Origin: Mikania micrantha
Lineage: Eukaryota; Streptophyta; Magnoliopsida; Asterales; Asteraceae
Length of the DNA stretch: 64,000 nt
Direction of reading: 5' to 3'
NCBI GenBank assembly: GCA_009363875.1
Contig: CM018685.1
Location: forward strand, 67,033,933 to 67,097,932
Under the pieces are notes generated by a model. It made no database searches, was not told the DNA's origin, and saw only the letters and a program-made list of their open reading frames with translations. Both the position numbers and the translations under genes were made by a program. Below, piece by piece: positions 46,433-57,326 of this stretch. The first letter of the stretch is position 1. Each line of letters starts with the position of its first letter.

Positions 46433-46984
46433 ACAATATTAATATTATGATGGTTATTATTTATTTATTTATTTTTATGTATTTTACAAATGTTGGGGGT
46501 ATAATCAATGGTCATATGCAAATCATAAGAATAAACATAGACATAAACATATAAGCAGACTATGTAACCAAACAATTTAAGAAACTATTAAAGTCGCACA
46601 TGTAGCAAATTAACATGCATATCAAATAAACGACACATTTAAATGTGATACATTTAAACTAAGGTGTGTTTAATACACCTCTAATGCTTGAGTACATTCT
46701 ATGCTACAAATAGAGCAGATGAAAGCTTATTATCTTTTATAAAATGGCAAAAACATTCATCCATATATTTTCTTACGATAAGATATAAATGTGCCATAAA
46801 TATGTGTAGAATACATATAGTTGAAACTTGAGAGACATGAGAGATATAAGTGCATTTTAGTAGTAAACCTTCAATTCCAAAATCGAATAATCATATAATT
46901 TTTGGAATAAGCTCTCCTTTATTATAACTAGAAAACTACTCAAAAGCTAATTACATTACTCATATGCATGTAACCTTAGGATCG

Positions 46985-47475
46985 GTTCATGCGTTGATAA
47001 TACCCTAAAGTTCCATTAGATCACAATTAAGAAACACTATTTTGACATCAAGGTGGTGTATTTCTCACCCTTGTTGAACGGCCAAGGCTAGTATGAGACA
47101 TAAGATTTTCATTCGTGCTATCGGGCCAAACACATCATAAAAGCCACCACGCGTTCTTGAGTAGTTGAGTGTATCCTTTCGCAACAAGTCTTGCTTTATA
47201 TTTTAAGATTTTGCCACATGCGTCATGTTTCAACTTGAACACCCATTTTAGCCCTATTACCTTATGACACGAAGGTAGATCGGTTAGGAAGTCTTGTTTC
47301 GTTCGATTGCTTCGAACTTGACTTTCATTGCTTCAACCCAATTGTTGTCATCCTTTACTAGATTGAAATTAGCCTGTTCATCTTTCTTGCAAGAGTGGGT
47401 CCTTGATGAACATCGAAATTGGGCCGTTGAAGGGTCTGCACTCTGCATCCGACTGATTGATTTCATCAAAATCGG
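46985..47475 (-). pseudogene. Copia reverse transcriptase fossil
   Basis: On the minus strand: NNWVEAMKVKFEAIERNKT, then HKVIGLKWVFKLKHDACGKI, LKYKARLVAKGYTQ, and after a frameshift a stretch like IHHLDVK..FLN. These are the first motifs of the Copia-type reverse transcriptase (RVT_2). Several stops and frameshifts break it, and no LTRs are visible around it, so it is an old fragment. The segment up to 47610 may be a linker before RT. Confidence 0.75.
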
Positions 47476-47837
47476 ATGGCTGCTGGGTGGTAGCCTTGTT
47501 GGCTGATGGTTGTGAATCCTTGGGCCTGTGTTGTTGGGCTGTCAGTCTATCACTGTGATCATTCCGCCCAGCCCGGCGGTTAGGAGACCAAATTTTGTCC
47601 AACTTCATTCTCGATAATCGATGTAGTTTTCTAACACATGATTCATCCTCTTACATACTCAAAATAGAGTTAAATGGTAGAACTAAGTGTTCTACCCGCC
47701 GTCATTGTCGTCATACTCAGTATATTACACTATTAGCAAACCTAAGATAATGTCTGAGAATTGTAAGATGTGGACAATCTTACCTCTACATGATAGGAAT
47801 AGTGAGACTACTTCCAGCCTTCCAATGAGACATCCGA

Positions 47838-47970
47838 CTTATGATGAATAATCGACCAACCCAATATTTTAAACGTTATTTTCACAAAAATTAAGTACAA
47901 ACTGTACAATAACGTTAAAATTAGTGTAATTTTACTTTTGTCCCTCGATGGCTGACACACATATACATTA
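47838..47970 (-). repeat. 5' half of the SINE-like repeat
   Basis: On the minus strand it reads from ATGTATATGTGTG through AAAATTACACTAATTTTAAC, then the internal palindrome around AACGTT, and stops before the Au-like body. It shows that the head can exist apart from the tail. Confidence 0.5.
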
Positions 47971-48296
47971 TATACCCACATCACAAATGGGGCCAAACTA
48001 AATGCTCTAGTGAAACTTGTAAAACGTGCATAATTATTCACATCTTTGTCATACTCAAATACAAATTTCTTAATTATTTTCTTACTAAAAGAATAAATAA
48101 GTAATAACATGTGAATTTTTTAAGCTTATAGTCAACTAGCTTGAGTTGCTATGCTTAAGGGTTGTTTGACAACCTCTTAAGACACTATCTCTTGATTAGT
48201 CAGGGAATTGTTTATTTCATTAAAAAAAAACTTAAAAACACATGTAAATCAATTAGTTAGCCTCTTAATAATTAAGTTTTAAACAAAGTTTGTTTG

Positions 48297-48390
48297 ACTC
48301 AGACATCTGGCTGACTTGACATTTGATGAACCAAACAAACCAGTTGATCCAAATATAGTACATAAGTGCGAAGTCAGCCAGATGTCTGAA
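48297..48390. other. Perfect 18-bp inverted repeat with about 50-base loop
   Basis: CAGACATCTGGCTGACTT near 48301 is followed by AAGTCAGCCAGATGTCTG near 48372. An RNA from either strand would form a hairpin about the size of a plant miRNA precursor. It lies 150 bp beyond the stop codon of the MYB gene. No flanking stem extension is evident. Confidence 0.7.
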
Positions 48391-48540
48391 TCTTTCAGAA
48401 TTTCAAACACAAGCCACACTCAGATTTATCGGTACATAACAACATGAGTGTAAATTAGTCACTTAGACATTGAATCTGGTAACATAAGTCATCATCTGGG
48501 TCGTCAAGTTTCCACTACAACACAAACCTTAGTCACCTAA

Positions 48541-49952
48541 TTAACCATAAATCTGATACTGTGTAGGTTGGAAATGCAGACCAGAACTGTATACTTGTAC
48601 ATTGATTCCACTGTTTGGTGCATTGATTAACGACGAAGATCTGTCCATGTCATCCGAGAAATTGTCAGTTTGTGACGGATCGATGGTGGTTATGTCATGA
48701 ATGCTAGGCCTTCTCTTTTCTTTGCCTTCTGAATGTTGCCTTGCATAGTACTTTTGAGCATGACTTGCTACTTGTGTTGGTGTTTTTGTCACCACAAAGT
48801 TGCGAGAAATGTTTCGCCAATCTCCTTTTCCATGAACTTGAAGACCCATCAAGAATCGCCTACGATGCGACAAATCATGTTATTATAACATTTTTCTAGC
48901 TTTATTTGATACCGGTGCTGATTCAAGAGCTAACAGACTCATACATGAAACAACAGACAAAGACATATGGATTGAACAAGAAACTTAAAATGAGCATGAT
49001 TTGGGCTACATTGAAGTCTCATAAAGGGCTTGATGGTATATGATAAAACATGATAATACCTGTTTAACCAAAAACTTATAATAATAAAAATTAGGAGGCT
49101 AGACTTCATGATTTCTCTTTTTTATTACATAAAACATAGAACTGTCAAGTTTAAATAACCAAACCAAGCATTAAAGGAGTCATTTTCATGTTTTATATTT
49201 ACATTACTCGCGTCGTCTATGACCTATTTAATATGATAAGACATGTTTTATCAGCCCTAACTTTTAAGATATTGCTATGATAGAGTTCAACGCCCCATTG
49301 TGGTGCACACATATAATGTATATATGTGTGGGCCATAAAGGGGTTAAAGTAAAATCGCACTAATTTTAACGTTATTTTACTTGTTATATGAAAATAACGT
49401 TAAAAGTGTTGGGATGATTATCTTCAACCGACAACTACTAGCCGGGGACTCCTTCGTAGCAGCCTCTCTATCCCAACTGGGATAGGGGTAAGGTTTGTGT
49501 CCATCATTCCTCCTCAGACCCTACTGAAAAGTGGAAATATACTGAGTAAGTTTGTTTGTTTGTTATGATAGAGTTCACCTGTGCTCATCTTCAGTCCAAG
49601 GTATGCCTTTTCGCCTTTCTGAGTCGAAGGATCTTGACCTGTAAAGCCTATTTCCAAACGGTTTGAACCTGTGATCTTGAAGGAAGTTGATGTAGCCAGG
49701 AACTTCAAGCAAGCCTGCTTCTATATCATTGATATCAGCTTTTAATTCCTCATATTGTTCTCTCACTTCAAACTCTGATTTTCCAGGAACCAAAGCTGCT
49801 ACATTTGACCATCTATCTGGAGTTTCGGTATCGAATATAGCCAGAGCACTTTCAAACCACTTGTTCTGTTCTTTCGTCCATTTCGATCTCTTGCTCTCTT
49901 GCATCGTATGGTTTGAGCTGTAAACGCGCGAAGATGGAGATGATGTTTGCAT
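48541..49952 (-). CDS. DIVARICATA-like MYB/SANT transcription factor
   Basis: Two exons on the minus strand, 49952-49579 and 48859-48541, join at GAGCACAG/GTGAAC and CGTAG/GCGATT to give 230 residues. An N-terminal SANT/MYB repeat (SKWTKEQNKWFESALAIFD, about 23-75) is followed by a linker with GLLEVPGY, and a second repeat (GIPWTEDEHRRFLMGLQVHG, GDWRNISRNFVVTKTPTQVA, about 115-165). It has the SHAQKY signature, here SHAQKYY where most members have SHAQKYF. A Ser-rich tail ends QYQIYG. Members bind DNA at I-box-like sites and control asymmetry, growth or stress genes; the specific role is unknown. In-frame ATGs at 50030 and 50000 are possible, but the start at 49952 leaves a usual leader. The intron holds an antisense SINE-like copy. 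Confidence 0.9.
49312..49564 (+). mobile_element. Au-SINE-like dispersed repeat, copy 3, in the MYB intron
   Basis: It starts ATATAATGTATATATGTGTG and contains the palindrome TAACGTTATTTT...AAAATAACGTTA. It continues with AGCCGGGGACTCCTTCG, TCTATCCCAACTGGGATAGG and CAGACCCTACTGAAAAGTGG, and ends TTTGTTTGTTTGTT. This is the clearest full copy in the window. It lies opposite to the gene, ending close to the exon 1 donor. Confidence 0.65.
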
Positions 49953-50375
49953 AACTACTTCCAACTGTTTTTTCAATTGAGAAAAGTTACTCAAATACAT
50001 ATGAAAAAAAGGTTGAGAATCATTAAACAAGAATCATATCTTCAGAATACTTTTTTCCAGAACATGTTCAGGAATCTTGAAAATGCCCCATCACTTCAAG
50101 AATCAAGAATTCCTTGAAAATGATACAACAATGATGAATATGAGTGTCAAATCATACAATTCAAACACAAAATCTGAAATAATCAGATACCCATAATGAA
50201 AAAAAAACAGTAAAATCCATATCAATCTTTTATAAAGATTTTTTTTTGGGTTTTAGAAGAGAAAGCATAGAGCTTTTACCACTTGCAGCAGAATCAAGAT
50301 TGGTTTAGATGTGAATCTTAATTGTGTTGAACAAGCTGGCTAGAAAGTTGTCAATGGTATTGTGTTGTCTGGCCA

Positions 50376-50386
50376 CTATTTATATA
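50376..50386 (-). promoter_or_regulatory. TATA box of the MYB gene
   Basis: On the minus strand GTATATAAATAG lies about 430 bases before the chosen ATG and fits a plant TATA box. No competing promoter motif is seen nearer the gene. Confidence 0.5.
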
Positions 50387-50399
50387 CAAAAATATGCAA

Positions 50400-51867
50400 A
50401 ATTGTCAGGTAGCTTCAATGATTTTGAAACATTTATTGTAAATGCTATTAGAATGTTTTTATTTTATGAAATCAAACATCTTTTTATAATTGCATTAAAA
50501 AGTTAACAAGATTTGCAAGACAATGACCCATTTGCCTTTCGTTTCTTGTGTTATTTTTGATCCTACCAAAGCTTTTGAAGGAGGAAAAAAACATTAAAAT
50601 ATTTCAGCTTTTCTTCCAAAACGTTTCAGTTAATCGACTGTTTGATGCTCAAAATAATTAATAAATAATCTCATCATGTAAAACATGTTATCTTTTATTG
50701 GAAAAAAACAAAAAAACAGTTATATTTCATAGAGTTACTTATATTGTTTATTATAAGTTATTTTAAATAAAATTAACGGTGAGCAAAGGAACTACCTCTC
50801 CCCCTTTTTTAGCATCCTTGGTGATAGAACGACTCAACTATTTTAAGAGCTCTAGGCGAAACAAAAAACCAGGGACCATTTTTTCAAATTTTATTATCGT
50901 AAACCTTATTTTTTTATTCGAACTTGAGATTGATCAATAGATTAATAGTTAGAAATCTAGGATCATTGCAACGGAGCCCAAACAAAGACCTCATAAAACA
51001 TGGAGCAACTTACAAAGAATAAACTAGACAAAAAAACATTTTTTCTAAATAAAATCAACAATCAATATTTCGTAATCCGATTGAACCAGTGAATAAGCAA
51101 TAAAATTAGCATAAATCATCTTTAGTTTACTAGTCTATCTTTATCTCTAAAAATTGAATTACTCTAAATATCAAATCAAAAATAAAAAACTAAAATTTAG
51201 AGGCCTCTAAAATATTAAGACCCTGACTAATGACTCATTTTTTTAAACCGGCTTTAATTGCTTGGTGAAGGATGAAGTCCTTGAGAACCTGAAACACAAT
51301 GTTACATCCTAGAAGCATGCATAAGACATGCTCATACATAATAATCAAATCAGATGCTACATATCTTTATAAAATTAGATGCTTGAAAAAGAATAAAACT
51401 AGAATAGAATTGTGGTCCTTAGTGTCATATTCAAACGTTAACATTTCTATAAACGTATAAATTAACAAAAGGGTATTCGTGCTCGCAAGATTCGCTTCTT
51501 TCGAAGGTCGAAAGGCCAAGCGTGACATCGATTTGACCTTAAAGTGTTGCTAATAGTATGTAAGTGGGTACAAAAAATCAAAGCAATCGAACCCATGAGC
51601 AATAATTTGAGGCAAATTAGTGAAAGTTGAAAAGAAAAGAAAAAGAATGGGATCAAGTGGAAACAGCAACAGGTCCTAAAGGTGCATTTACATTTCTTTT
51701 CATTACCATGAATCATTTATTTTACGTATAAATCAATACGTCACTTATTCTGTTTTTGTCGGAGGTTCGGTCCGCACGTGATTTATTAAAAAAAAAACGG
51801 AAGTTATTTGATTTTTTGAATAATATTACTGTATTTATTTAATATGATTTATGTATATAATAAAATA
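50400..51867. other. Upstream intergenic region without recognisable gene
   Basis: AT-rich sequence between the MYB promoter and the tRNA. Short ORFs (for example minus 51716-51462) show no family features. Confidence 0.4.
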
Positions 51868-51940
51868 GCGCCTGTAGCTCAGTGGATAGAGCGTCTGTTT
51901 CCTAAGCAGAAAGTCGAAGGTTCGACCCCTTCCTGGCGCG
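51868..51940 (+). tRNA. trnR-CCU: tRNA-Arg (anticodon CCT)
   Basis: The 73-base sequence folds as a cloverleaf. The acceptor stem is GCGCCTG with CTGGCGC (one T-T mismatch at the sixth pair). The D arm is in TAGCTCAGTGGATAGAGC. The anticodon loop TTCCTAA carries CCT. The T arm is GAAGG-TTCGACC-CCTTC, and the discriminator is G. The internal promoters are visible as an A box (TAGCTCAGTGG) and a B box (GGTTCGACCCC). A T5 run at 51941-51945 ends transcription by RNA polymerase III. There is no intron and no encoded CCA, as expected for a nuclear gene. It reads AGG codons. Confidence 0.96.
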
Positions 51941-51945
51941 TTTTT
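51941..51945 (+). terminator. RNA polymerase III terminator
   Basis: Five T residues follow the tRNA discriminator base directly. Confidence 0.85.
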
Positions 51946-51978
51946 ATGTTTTAATTATAAGACAATATGGATAATTTG

Positions 51979-52392
51979 TAAAATGTGACCAATTTTTCAT
52001 TTTGTTTTAATAAAGTCACTTAAACTTATTTTTTGTCCTAATTAAGTCATTCAAGTTACTTTTATGTTTAAATTCTATATTTTTAACTTGAATAGTAGGT
52101 AATACGTGTTGATATAAGTTTGAATGAATAATTTTTTTAAAAAACATGACTGGTTTGAATCAATAATTATTAATTTTAACTAATATCTGACAAAGAACTA
52201 AAAATAATAATTACTTATTCAAATCAGTCGTTTTTTTAAAAAAAATTATTCACTCAAACTTATATCAACATGTATTACCTACAATTCAGGTTAAAACATA
52301 TAATTCAAACACAAAAATTACTTGAATGACTTTGAGAAAAAAAAAGCTTGATCGACTTGATTGGAAAAAAATGAAAAATTGATTACATTTAT
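51979..52392. mobile_element. Foldback MITE
   Basis: The left arm (TAAAATGTGACCAATTTTTC, then AAGTCATTCAAGTTACTTTT) is mirrored by the right arm over almost 200 bases (inverted: TAAATGTAATCAATTTTTCA, then AAGTCATTCAAGTAATTTTT). The whole element of about 414 bp can fold on itself. It begins 39 bases after the tRNA gene. Confidence 0.75.
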
Positions 52393-52746
52393 ACGAAGTT
52401 TTGTTGTGTTCATTTGTTACAAATCCTAAAGCTCAATTTACAATCTTTAATTCAACTTCAAAGTGAAAGCAAAGAAACGGGAAGCATAGAGATGCCGACT
52501 CAGAGCAAGAGACACGAATTGAATTCAAAAGGTTCTTCATTTTTATAATTGCAGATCATTTATGCCCCCTTTCTCATTTAATTCCGGTAATTTTAGTAGC
52601 CAACCAACATCTACATCCGACGGGCGACGATTATACCAATGCCGGCCCTAAAAGTCGGAAGCCAACTACCGTCGGTGGGTCTTACAGCTGCCGTTTGGGT
52701 CCAGACCGCCTCTGAAAACGCGTCCGCTTTCCCTCCATCGGAGACA
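52393..52746. other. GC-richer stretch, possibly the start of an unrecognised or broken gene
   Basis: ATGCCGACTCAGAGCAAGAG at 52492, an intron-like TTTATAATTGCAG, and an open frame with QPTSTSDGRRLYQ give a weak gene-like impression, but no family is recognised. The hAT-like element at 52747 would interrupt it. Confidence 0.25.
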
Positions 52747-53905
52747 TTAGGGGTGTTCAACGGTTCGGGTTTCGGTTTAAACGGTTTATTCGTCGTTCGG
52801 TTTAAACGGTTTTGCAAAATTTTCTAACCCAACCGTAAACCGAACCGAACCGAACCGTATTCTAAATCAGGAAAACCGAACCGAATTCAACCGAATTCAA
52901 AACGGTTCGAATTCGGTTTAAAACCGAACAACCCAAATTAAACCGTTCTCAACCGTTTTCAGCCAAATAACCTTCTTTCCATATTTTCGTTTCCTATTTC
53001 CGAACTATTTGTGTTCCAAACCACTTCAAAGAACAAAAACTTAGGCATATCAATCACACAAAAAGTTCAAAGTTCAAACATAAACCAAACATACAAAAAA
53101 TTCAAAGTTCAAACAACTTTTATATTAGTTTGACACTGTTGCAAAATAAAAATGGCAGCCTCCTTGTATTAGGTATTTACGAAATAAAAATGCACAAAAA
53201 TTATTTGTTTCTTTTGCTGCTGCTGTTTGTTTCTGCTATTGGAAGCTTGATGCGGTACACATGGCAGCCTCATTGTATTTCTCTGGCCTACTTAGTTAAA
53301 GGATTTTTCAGAAATCAAATTTGAGCAGAGGTAAAACAAAACCTAGTCAAGATCGACTGGCTGGTGGTGTAGATCGACTGGGTGCCGGAGACGGGAGTGC
53401 AGATCGACTGGAAGCCGGAGACGGGAGTGCTGATAAACTGGCTGCCGGAGACGGGAGTGCAGATCAACTGTGTGGTGATGCAGATCGACTGCGTGGTGGT
53501 GCAGATCGACCGCGTGCCGGAGACGGGAGTGCAGAACGACGTGGCTGCCAGAGATGGGAGTGCAGAACGCCGCTTTCCCTCTTCTTTGGTTCTTCTTCTT
53601 TAATTAGGGTTAATGGTATTAAAGAGTTACGTACTTATTTAGTTATTTTTATCACTCAAAATAAAAAATATATATATTATTAATTATTAATTCGGTTTAA
53701 ACGGTTTAACCCGAATAACCGAATAAACCGAATTTTAAAAAAAACCAGAACCGCAAACCGACCCGAAACCCGAATTGGTAATACGGATACGGTTTAGAAC
53801 CGAACCGTAAACCGAATTTGCAATTCGATTCGATTTATTTCGGTTACGGATACGGTTCGGATTACGGTTTTTAAACGGTTTTCGGTTATTCTGAACACCC
53901 CTAAT
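52747..53905. mobile_element. Non-autonomous hAT-like element
   Basis: Inverted ends TTAGGGGTGTTCAACGG / CGGTTATTCTGAACACCCCTAA are followed by many CGGTT and AACCG subterminal repeats. The interior has an ORF made of a minisatellite rather than transposase. A clean 8-bp duplication could not be read. Confidence 0.75.
53345..53560 (+). repeat. Minisatellite with GATCGACTG / GCCGGAGACGGGAGTGCA units
   Basis: Units of about 27-30 bases combining GCAGATCGACTGG and GCCGGAGACGGGAGT are repeated about seven times with changes. They give an open frame with repeated DRL and AGDGSAD. It is GC-rich within an AT-rich element. Confidence 0.8.
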
Positions 53906-54089
53906 CGAGAGTAGCATAGAGGCATGCTATTTGGCAATTTTATTACTATTACTTTGTGTTTTTAGTATGGATACATGCATTCAAAAATAAGGAAACCCTA
54001 ATGTTGTGACTTTGCTTTGGTTTGATTTTTCCTTTAGTGTTGCAGACGTTTTGTCTGTTCCTATTTTGGTTGTGGACATAGCAGTATGC

Positions 54090-54500
54090 TCCGCAAAATA
54101 GGCGGGTTGGGTTGTGTAACGGGTTAGGATGGGTGCGGCTTAGGATGAGTTTTAAGCAAAATTAGTTTGATTTTAAATGAGTTGTTTTTAAAAATATCAA
54201 CTTATTTCAAGTTAAAATGAGTTGTAAGGAAATAAATAGTTTATTTTAGCAATTTTTCATGTTTTTCACAACAAATATATTACTAATCATTCTTACCCAT
54301 TTGAATCAATTATACTAACATATATTTAAAGTTATCTTGACCCACATTATGTTAAGGTTTTACTCATCTCAACCCATTCAATGTCATATTGCTACCCATT
54401 TCAACCCAAACTGCACTAATTGTTTACCCATATCTACCTATTTATCTTATTATGGGTCAAGATTGACAGGTTTACATAGCAGTAACCATAATGTGTGTAA
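54090..54500. repeat. CGGGT-rich dispersed repeat, copy B
   Basis: GGCGGGTTGGGTTGTGTAACGGG and, at the other end, TGGGTCAAGATTGACAGG, with shared blocks in inverted orientation to 29760-30190. It is probably a member of the same non-autonomous family. Confidence 0.5.
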
Positions 54501-54966
54501 CGGGTCTTTTACAAAATTGGTGGTCTGGACCTTGTTGTTTGTGATTATGTGCTGCTATTTTGCTTAAAATCGTTAAATAAATGGATAAACCTATGGTAAT
54601 TGATAATGAGGTAAGCAAAAAGAAATTTGCAATTTAAATTACACTAAATCTAATTTTTAGAGAGTTTTATGAGTGTAAATTCTTATTGTTTAGATCATAG
54701 TCATAGATTGAATTAAACGAACAATGATACTAACCACTTTGTAAGTTTTTGTTAAGAATTTTCAAGTCTAACATTGTTGGGGTTAATCTCACACACACTA
54801 ACACACACACACAAGAGAAAGTAGTAAATGACACGAGAGGTTTAACGTGGTTCGGTCGGAGTGACCTACATCCATAGGCTGCAACTAGGTATTTTATTAT
54901 TAAGCTCAGTACAAAGATTACAATTACATGACAAGGGTATATATCGAGATACAAATTAGGTTAAAC

Positions 54967-55472
54967 CATGGTTGTAAAAGTCGCTAGGCGCTAGTCGGGC
55001 GGCGAGGTACCGCCTAGGGATTAATCGGGATTAATCGGCGCTAAGCGGATTGGAATTTTTATATGTAATTTTACAAATATATATTATATACACACATCAA
55101 TATCAATAATTTAATATAATACTTCAAATAATTTTAAAAAATATACTTAAATATACTAAAAAAAGTACTTTAAAGTGCAAACTTAAACACTGAGTTCAAA
55201 GTTTAGAGATAAATTTCGATGTTAACTGCCAAGATTCGATGTTTCAGAGACATATTAAAGATTTTTGGTTGAGAAATGTCTAAATAATCATGAAATTGGT
55301 CCATTTTTACCATAAAAAAGTCAAAAAAGTCAAAAAAATTCAAAAAAAGTGAAAAAAATAAAAATCTAACCAAGCCGCCTAGGCCCCGCCTAGCACCGCC
55401 TAGGCCAAAAATTAGACAGTAGATGGACGTCTAGCGCCTAGGCAGCCGCCTAGGCCGATTTTTACAACATTG
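54967..55472. mobile_element. hAT-like MITE nested in the Copia LTR
   Basis: Ends CATGGTTGTAAAAGTCG and, inverted, CAATGTTGTAAAAATCG flank 506 bp with CCGCCTAGG-type repeats near both ends. A perfect 8-bp duplication GGTTAAAC (54959-54966, 55473-55480) and the empty site in the other LTR near 58195 prove the insertion. Confidence 0.9.
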
Positions 55473-55712
55473 GGTTAAACATATAAACGGGCCGAACATA
55501 GGGCCGAACTAGGGCCGGCTGCCCTAATCCCCTAAAGGCCTTCGTAAACCTAACAATCTCCCACTCGGAGGCCTTGCGATAGAATCAAGCCCGCCATCCA
55601 AAGCACACAGCAACCCTTTCATCCAGTAACTTCAGTAATCTTCATAACATACGGGAACATAAGTCTTCACGTACAATACCCAAGAACAAACCAAACTTCA
55701 AACCGTGTATCT

Positions 55713-57326
55713 TCAATCAACAATCACCCTAGTTGCAGCGGCCCTTCTCATCAGTAACCTGAAGGGCCCGCTGACCTCAGAAGGCCCCAACCTTGTCATA
55801 ACAGACCATGTCTTCTCATCCTCAATCCCAGCCGATTCCCATAGACTAGAACCATCAGATGCAGGGATTCTCAGAGGAACACTCCCTACTAACAGCAACT
55901 TCCCAGGAGAGATTTCATTCGGTTTCCCGGTCTTCTGAACCCAACATTGATTTCCTAACTGTGTCCGAACACTCTCTATGCTCCCACTGTCATGAAAATC
56001 CCGTCTACACTCAGACCTCCGAATATGCTCAAGCTGATTACCTGGAGTCCCCGAGTTCTTTGCTGTAAACTGAACTCTTTTAACTCTCGAATCTACGAGC
56101 CCGACTTTGGCATTCGTCTTAACAGGGTTAGTCACTTCCCCAGACAGAACATGCACCAAATACAACGATCCCATCTTGAAACCTTTAGCAATCACGAGAT
56201 TATTCTTCACGACCTTCCAACTTCCATTACCAAACTTAACGTTCAAGCCTTGTTCATCCAACTGCCCAACGGAGATCAACTTCGTTTCAAGCCTCGGAAT
56301 AACTTTGATGTTACACAAAGTCCAAGTAGTACCCAAAGTGGTAACAAGATCCAAATCTCCCATGCCAGTCACATCAAGAACTTCGCCATTTCCAAACCTA
56401 ACTTTACCAAAATCACCTTCTTTGACATTCCGCATGCCATCATTGCTATGGGTAGCATGAAATGATGCACAGGAATCCATGACCCAGGACTCCACACTGC
56501 TCTCACTACAAAGTATCAAAGCATCATCATCAGAATAACTTGCTTCAGCAGTGTTCAATCCACCATAATTCTTGAACCTCCACCAGAATTCTTATTCGGA
56601 TATTTACTCCTATAATGTCCCTTTTCGTTGCAGTCCCAACAACGCACACTAGGCCGAGCTTTAGACGAGCTCCTGCCTCGACCCTTGCTGCTCCCACTAT
56701 CTCGGCTATTCTCCCTTCCCCTGCCAACATAAAAATCTCAGAAGAAGATCCCGCTTTAGCACCCTTTCGACCATCTTCACCCAACACCAAATCCCGGATT
56801 TTCTCAAATGTCAACCCGTCAGTTCCCACCGAGTTGGTAACAGCAGTCACCGTCCCGGACCAACTATCAGGCAGTGAAGATAGCAATAGTACAGCCTTAG
56901 TCTCATCATCGAATTTCATTCCCACAGATGATAATCTGGACAGAATAGAATTCAGATTATTAATGTGCTCGGTAACTAAACTTCCCTCTCTCATACTCAT
57001 TGTAAACAACTCTCTCATCAGGAACACTTTGTTAGCTGCAGACGGCTTTTCATACATATTTGACAACGCTACCATCATACCACGAGCAGTGGTCTCAGAT
57101 ATGATGTTAAACGCAACGTTTCTCGTCAACGACAATGTAATAATGCCCTTAGCTTTCTTATCCTTTGCATCCCACAGAGCTTCAGCAGCTTTCTCCATTT
57201 TCTCCGGTTTCTCGTCTAGTACCATATCCAAGTCTTTTTGACAAAGCAATGCATCCATCTGCATTTTCCACCAACTAAAGTCCGAACCATCAAACTTTTC
57301 GATCGAGAACTTTCGTCTTCAGCCAT
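55713..57326 (-). pseudogene. Copia Gag and protease, frameshifted
   Basis: From the minus-strand ATG at 57326 (MAEDES) the frame slips once to reach FSIEKFDGSDFSWWKMQMDA, the start of the UBN2-type Gag domain. That domain runs to about 56700 (LTRNVAFNIISETTARGMMV; LTFEKIRDLVLGED). A second slip leads to a zinc knuckle CWDCNEKGHYRSKY near 56630, and a third frame (from 56558) carries the protease motif SWVMDSCASFHATHSND. After the pre-integrase-like LYLVHVLSG the frame (to 55713) has no integrase or RT. Gag would package the element's RNA. Confidence 0.85.

Noticed and set aside
52492..52827. Possible small gene start at ATGCCGACTCAG
   Set aside because: The frame is lost quickly, no family is recognised, and the proposed intron is only a weak guess.
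55705..57241. Plus-strand ORFs across the Copia Gag and protease
   Set aside because: They are antisense shadows; the minus strand carries the recognised Gag, zinc knuckle and protease motifs.
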